This document shows positions 60,245 through 64,000 of a stretch of DNA of 64,000 bases, one piece after another. This DNA comes from Prorocentrum cordatum. Taxonomy: Eukaryota; Sar; Dinophyceae; Prorocentrales; Prorocentraceae. Positions within the stretch are counted from its first letter, which is position 1, and each line of letters begins with the position of its first letter. The stretch is from positions 186,546 to 250,545 of the forward strand of contig CAUYUJ010016063.1 of assembly GCA_963575745.1 (NCBI GenBank), read 5' to 3'. A program made the translations under genes and the position numbers. The notes below the pieces were generated by a model. That model had not been told where the DNA came from. It searched no databases and worked only from the letters and a program-made list of their open reading frames with translations.

Positions 60245-62651
60245 CTAGGGGCAGGCCGTGGGCTCAGGGCCCTCGCCCCCGCGCCGGCCCCTCTCTTTGG
60301 AAAACAACAGTCCAGCAACATCAATTATCATGAGCTCGTCTTTCTTAGCGGCTCGGTGTTCAAACGATTTGGTAAACTCCTTCTTGTGAGTGGCAGGGTG
60401 CGCAAGCGACGGCCTGATGCCATCGGGCGAGGTCAGGAACGCCATCAAAAAAAAACCGAGTGGGTGCCCCTGCGGGGGCCTCGCACCCCCGTAGTTCACC
60501 CGAGTCAACACGCACTTGCCAACGCAACGGTCGCACACCGCGTACAACTCACTCTTGGAGGGACAAAAAATGATGCTACCATACAAGGGGGACCTCGACC
60601 GAAATTGGCACCCCTGCAGCTGCCGCAGCGGCGGCTTCTGCCGCGCCGTCTGCCTCTGCCAGCTCAGGTGGAGGTTCATCCCCGCCAGCGGCGCCGTCGC
60701 CCCCATGCCCGTCGCCGCCGTGCACGCTGCCCTCGTCCGAATCCAGACGGCTGGCATCGTCGCTCTCGCTCTCGATCTCGCCAACATCGCCCTCGATGGC
60801 CGCCTCGATGACGATGGCATCGCCGCCTTCCTCGTTGTCGTCGTCGCTGCTGCTCTTGAGGTACTCGCCACAGTCGAACCCCCAAGCATTGTCACCTTTT
60901 TGCTTTCTTTTCCGCCTCGGGTCCCACACATGGTGTAACTGCGCCTCTCCATTTAACAACGGCTTCACTGTGCACACGTTGGGCACCATATCCCCAAGTA
61001 TGTAAGCGTAACTGACCAGCTCGAACAATGCCATATCCCAACGCATGCGCTGCTGGTCCAAGCTTTTCAATCCTAGCCAGAATGCGTCGGCGTCGTGCAC
61101 AGAAGTCAACTCATGCTCAGATGCAAGACGGTCCGCGAGCGATGGCTTAGCAGGCGAAACACAATGATGCCACTGGGGGCGCACAGGCGAGAGCGACGTG
61201 AATCCAATGTGCCTCCATATGTACTGCGACGGCTCAAGGGGGCGGCGCAGGAGCTTCGCCGCCTGCCTCCTCGCCCACCTCGGAGCCGACGAAGAGAGCA
61301 GCAAAAGCGCCGACCTGGAGGGGCTGGCGCTGCACCTTGCCTTTTTCAGCGATAGCCCCAAACACTTCCGAACATTGTCGCCCATGACGCAGAGGTGTCT
61401 CTGCGGCCCTCGTCGGCACACGCACGCCCCAGCAAAGAAACACAAGTTCGTCTTCACCTCTTTGGGTGAAACCAGGATTTGAAGGGGTATTTACCACCAG
61501 GCGGCGAGGAGTATTTGCTGGGGTGTTTAAACATCACCCTCTAATCATCCCCCCAATCTTCCAAGTTCGCGCTTCTCCTCCTCCTGCCATCCAGCCCTCG
61601 CCCAGTCCCCCATCCCCCCTGCTTGTCCTCGCCCACCCCCCTCTCCCCTATGTTGTTGTGTTGTTTCAAAGCGTTTGTGAAACCCGCGCGCCACCTTCTC
61701 TGGCACTTCGGGCACGGGCTCCGACACCACCTGCTTGTGCAACGCCACCCACTGGTCGCGCAAGCGACCGTTCACGGCCACGGCGGCCGCACTCGAGCGA
61801 GGCGCTCGCAACAGCTTGCCTGCCGCGGCGAGGGCGTCTACGAGGTTCCACTTGAAATGATTGAGGCGAGCCTGTCCAGTGGTGACATCGTGGCTCGGCA
61901 AGGGCTGCAGGTTGCGCTTGAAGGTCCTGCACGCTGGAACTGCGTCGAACAAGCTCTCGACCAGAGCAGCGCCGCGATCTGCGTGCGCCTCGTGCTCCCT
62001 GAGCGTCTTCTGGCGCCTTGCAATCACGCGGCTGTTCAAGGCCCCCTCGGCGCGGTATCTCTGCTTCAGCGCTTCCACCCTGCCCCACCCGTTGATGCCA
62101 GGAACAAGCGGCTGCAATGCCTCGGACGCTCGGGGGGGCTCGTCCTCGAGAGCTCTCTGGCGCATCCTGTATTCGATCTCGTTGTCAATCCGTTGCCTCT
62201 TCGCGCAGCGCTCGCGGTCCCGAGCTTTGCCGTGGAAGCTATCCTCGCCCTTCCTGTGTCGGAGAGTGCCATCGCGCCCCCTCTCCGCCAAGTCAGCACG
62301 CTCAGCATCGGACAGACCCCGGTACATAGCTGCGAGAAGCCCGAGGTCGCCAATGTCAGGGTTGTCCGCCACGCGGCAGCGCCACGGGCCCCCACCGCAG
62401 CCCTTGCGGCTCGAGGCGCCCCCAGCTTTCACGGCATGGTCGGCGCCGCCAGGCTGGTCGCGGTCGTCACCAGCATAGTCTGGAAACAATAATGGTTTTC
62501 AACGCGTGGCATGCTTCCGGTACAACCTCAGCACCTCCATTGCAGAAATAACATCCACTTCGGGGGCATGGGTCTGGTTGCTGAGCCCGACGAGTACTCT
62601 GCGCACTGCAGCGTGCTTGGCTTCCAATGCCGACGTGTCGAAGAGGGCCAT
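60245..62651 (-). pseudogene. multi-copy dinoflagellate protein, frameshifted copy
   Basis: ATG at 62,651 (MALFDTSALEAKHAAVRRVL). Same frame after TGA 62,499-62,501: Cys/Gly motif KGCGGGPWRCRV, a Lys/Arg/Glu helical region (DNEIEYRMRQRALEDEPPR ... GINGWGRVEALKQRYRAEG) and an EHEAHADRG helix to about 61,600. After a pyrimidine-rich gap (about 61,490-61,620) the frame resumes (RGEDELVFLCWGVRV), shifts near 61,230, and gives DADAFWLGLKSLDQQRMRWD, VWDPRRKRKQK, an acidic linker, then (next frame, near 60,590) a C-terminal module with CDRCVGKCVLTR and QGHPLGFFLMAFL. I recall this order from repeated dinoflagellate proteins; function is unknown. A 24-nt GT...AG segment (62,503-62,480) would remove the TGA in frame. 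Confidence 0.6.
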
Positions 62652-62837
62652 GATCACAGCGACGCGAAGATCGACCAGCGCTAAGACTTGTAACCGACTT
62701 CCAGAGTTTGATCGATAGGTTTAGCGTTTGTAGTTCATTCTTGCAGACCTGTAAGGCAGGTCACTTCAGTTTCATGTGACTGTTACCGTTCTGGCTCAAG
62801 GCCTAAAACATTCATCCAATCCTTTGCTGCCACAGTT
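62652..62837 (+). repeat. probable 5' LTR end of element 3
   Basis: Sequence immediately before a primer-binding site. Contains CCGTTCTGGCTCAAG at 62,786-62,800, again like the spliced leader (CCGTAGCCATTTTGGCTCAAG). The right limit is about 62,837; the left limit cannot be set because the other LTR lies outside the window. Confidence 0.55.
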
Positions 62838-62851
62838 GGTAGCGGAGCGAG
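62838..62851 (+). other. primer-binding site, element 3
   Basis: TGGTAGCGGAGCGA, the same initiator tRNA-Met type as elements 1 and 2. Confidence 0.65.
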
Positions 62852-62976
62852 GTGTCGCTCGGGTGCCATGGGCGCTGGCCGGACGCGCTGCTAGGCGCGG
62901 CCCCGCCGGTGCTCGCGAGCCCTGGGCGTGCGCTTCGCTCGGCCAACGCGACGCGCGTGGATCCACGGTGGGTGTA

Positions 62977-64000
62977 ATGGCAGTTGACGAGGAGAAAGAC
63001 ACTGGTGCTACTCTGCACGCCGAGGCGCCGGGGCAGGCCGAGAACGCGGTGGTGACCAGGGGTGAGCTGAACAGAATCATCGGTGACATCGTCAGGGAGG
63101 CGATGCAGGGGAGAGATTCTTCGGGCTCCACCTCCGCGGCTGCGGCCAGCTCCGGCGGCGCCGAGCGCCACGAGCGCCCGGAGCGCAACGAGAAGAAGGA
63201 TGATCCGTGGATCAACGGTGATCCGTGGAAGGACGGCGCCATCGACGGCTCCAGCGGCTGGCGAGACCAGTCGGGCTGGGGCGGCGAAGAGCAGAAGGGC
63301 ACCTGGCAGGACTGGACTAGCAAGTCCGGCAGCTGGCGGGATTGGAAGGCTGAGGCCGACCGACCGCAGGAGTCAGACCAGTGGGGCCGTAGTCGTGACA
63401 GCCGGAATGCTGAGTCCTGGTCCAGCGGCTGGGGAAGCAGCGGCTGGCCCAAGGGAGACTACAGCGATCCCCCGGCTTGGCCGGGGTGGACCCACTACAG
63501 GCCTTGGAAAAAGGCATTGCGACGCTGGAACGCCAACACAGATGTTCCCATGTGGAGGCGTGCTGAGAAATTTCTCAAGCTCTTCGATTGGGCGTTCCAG
63601 ATGAAGTTCGACGACGTGCCCGAGTACAAGATGGCCGAGGACGGCTGGCTCGACCTGGTGCTTGGGCGCATGGACACCATGGCCGGGGAAAGAGAAGGAG
63701 ACGACCTGCGCAGAGCTGGTCGCAAGGCCTTCTTCGAGGCCAGTCGTGAACAGCGAGAATCTCTGGTGCAGTTCGTCACCAGGCGTGAGGCGCAGCTCCT
63801 GGAGGCCGAGGGCCACGACCTCTGGATGTCTCCAAAGCTCAAGGGCCTGCTGCTGGAGGAGGGCGCAGGCCTCACCTCGCAGGGCCTCCAGAATCTCAGG
63901 ACTCTCACGCTCGGGAGGCTAGACTACGAAAACGTGGCCTGGGCTCTGAAGCAGATGGACGCCGGCGGGTCAGAGAGACTTCTGCCCGGACGACCAGGTG
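62977..64000 (+). CDS. element 3 gag, partial, runs off the window
   Basis: Open for 341 codons from ATG 62,977 (MAVDEEKDTGATLHAEAPGQ) with no stop before the end of the window. Acidic N-terminus; a Trp/Gly/Asp-rich segment (residues about 75-160, many W-x-x-W and SGW units); then a compact helical capsid-like region starting DPPAWPGWTHYRPWKKALRR and continuing with AEKFLKLFDWAFQMKFDDVP and LQNLRTLTLGRLDY. It lies 139 bp after a primer-binding site, so it is the first ORF of a retroelement. It differs from the gag of elements 1 and 2, so it is a third lineage. Being uninterrupted, it is the least decayed retroelement gene here. Confidence 0.75.
   Translation, partial: MAVDEEKDTGATLHAEAPGQAENAVVTRGELNRIIGDIVREAMQGRDSSGSTSAAAASSGGAERHERPERNEKKDDPWINGDPWKDGAIDGSSGWRDQSGWGGEEQKGTWQDWTSKSGSWRDWKAEADRPQESDQWGRSRDSRNAESWSSGWGSSGWPKGDYSDPPAWPGWTHYRPWKKALRRWNANTDVPMWRRAEKFLKLFDWAFQMKFDDVPEYKMAEDGWLDLVLGRMDTMAGEREGDDLRRAGRKAFFEASREQRESLVQFVTRREAQLLEAEGHDLWMSPKLKGLLLEEGAGLTSQGLQNLRTLTLGRLDYENVAWALKQMDAGGSERLLPGRPG

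Noticed and set aside
61545-62492. Plus-strand ORF 61,623-62,492 as a gene
   Set aside because: It is the antisense shadow of the minus-strand coding sequence, which has better composition and continuity with an upstream ATG.

Overview
The window looks like dinoflagellate nuclear DNA. It is GC-rich and repeat-dominated. It carries several families of degraded Ty1/copia retroelements with polyprotein domains of the kind found in dinoflagellate genomes, a candidate HU-like histone-like protein gene, and matches to the 3' end of the dinoflagellate spliced leader inside retroelement LTRs. Repeat families with predicted reading such as LGGLLG and multi-copy lineage-specific protein families fit a genome like Prorocentrum or Polarella, but the species cannot be fixed from the sequence alone. 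No bacterial operon, plastid gene, rRNA or tRNA was recognised.

Layout. 1-2.6 kb: a hAT-like MITE, then long trinucleotide tracts. 2.6-8.8 kb (continuing at 15.3-15.9 and 26.4-27.3 kb): a higher-order repeat landscape built from short CTTGGGCCGT-like units, roughly 400-bp blocks and dispersed 150-250 bp modules. 8,793-15,256: a complete but damaged copia element with 158-bp TG...CA LTRs and a 5-bp target duplication, inserted into one of those modules. 15.9-24.7 kb: a 42-bp satellite, a tandem duplication of a 73-bp minisatellite block, a (TAG)n tract, a 1.55-kb hAT-like element that carries a 90-bp minisatellite, and foldback elements. 27,760-43,998: a giant (about 16.2 kb) copia-type element. 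44-46.8 kb: microsatellites and a 30-bp coding-like repeat. 46.8-50.5 kb (minus): two long ORFs in one frame separated by a single TAA. 50.8-53.5 kb: a second copy of the minisatellite module (89-bp units) and a (TAC)n tract. 54.0-54.8 kb (minus): HU-like gene candidate. 55-57.2 kb: short tandem repeats. 57.3-62.7 kb (minus): decayed or frameshifted lineage-specific genes. 62.8-64 kb: the 5' end of a third copia-type element, with an open gag frame running off the window.

The most interesting object is the 16.2-kb element. Besides gag, protease, integrase, RT and RNase H it carries a domain resembling RNA 2'-phosphotransferase (Tpt1/KptA), a RING-H2 finger and a glycine-rich methyltransferase-like stretch. 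Scattered along its sense strand are 24 small perfect hairpins of the form GCnnG-GNRA-CnnGC. Their two variable base pairs covary through eight different doublets, and the hairpins occur in more than one reading frame. All three copia-type elements share a primer-binding site for initiator tRNA-Met (TGGTAGCG) and carry a spliced-leader-like TGGCTCAAG in the LTR. A 201-bp MITE interrupts the RNase H of the giant element; removing it plus one target duplication restores the reading frame exactly.

Nearly all coding regions here are interrupted by stops or indels. I read them as decayed copies rather than working genes. Exceptions that are open throughout are the third element's gag, element 1's ORF3 and ORF 48,437-50,459. 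Homology statements rest on motif reading and memory of family signatures, not on database searches.
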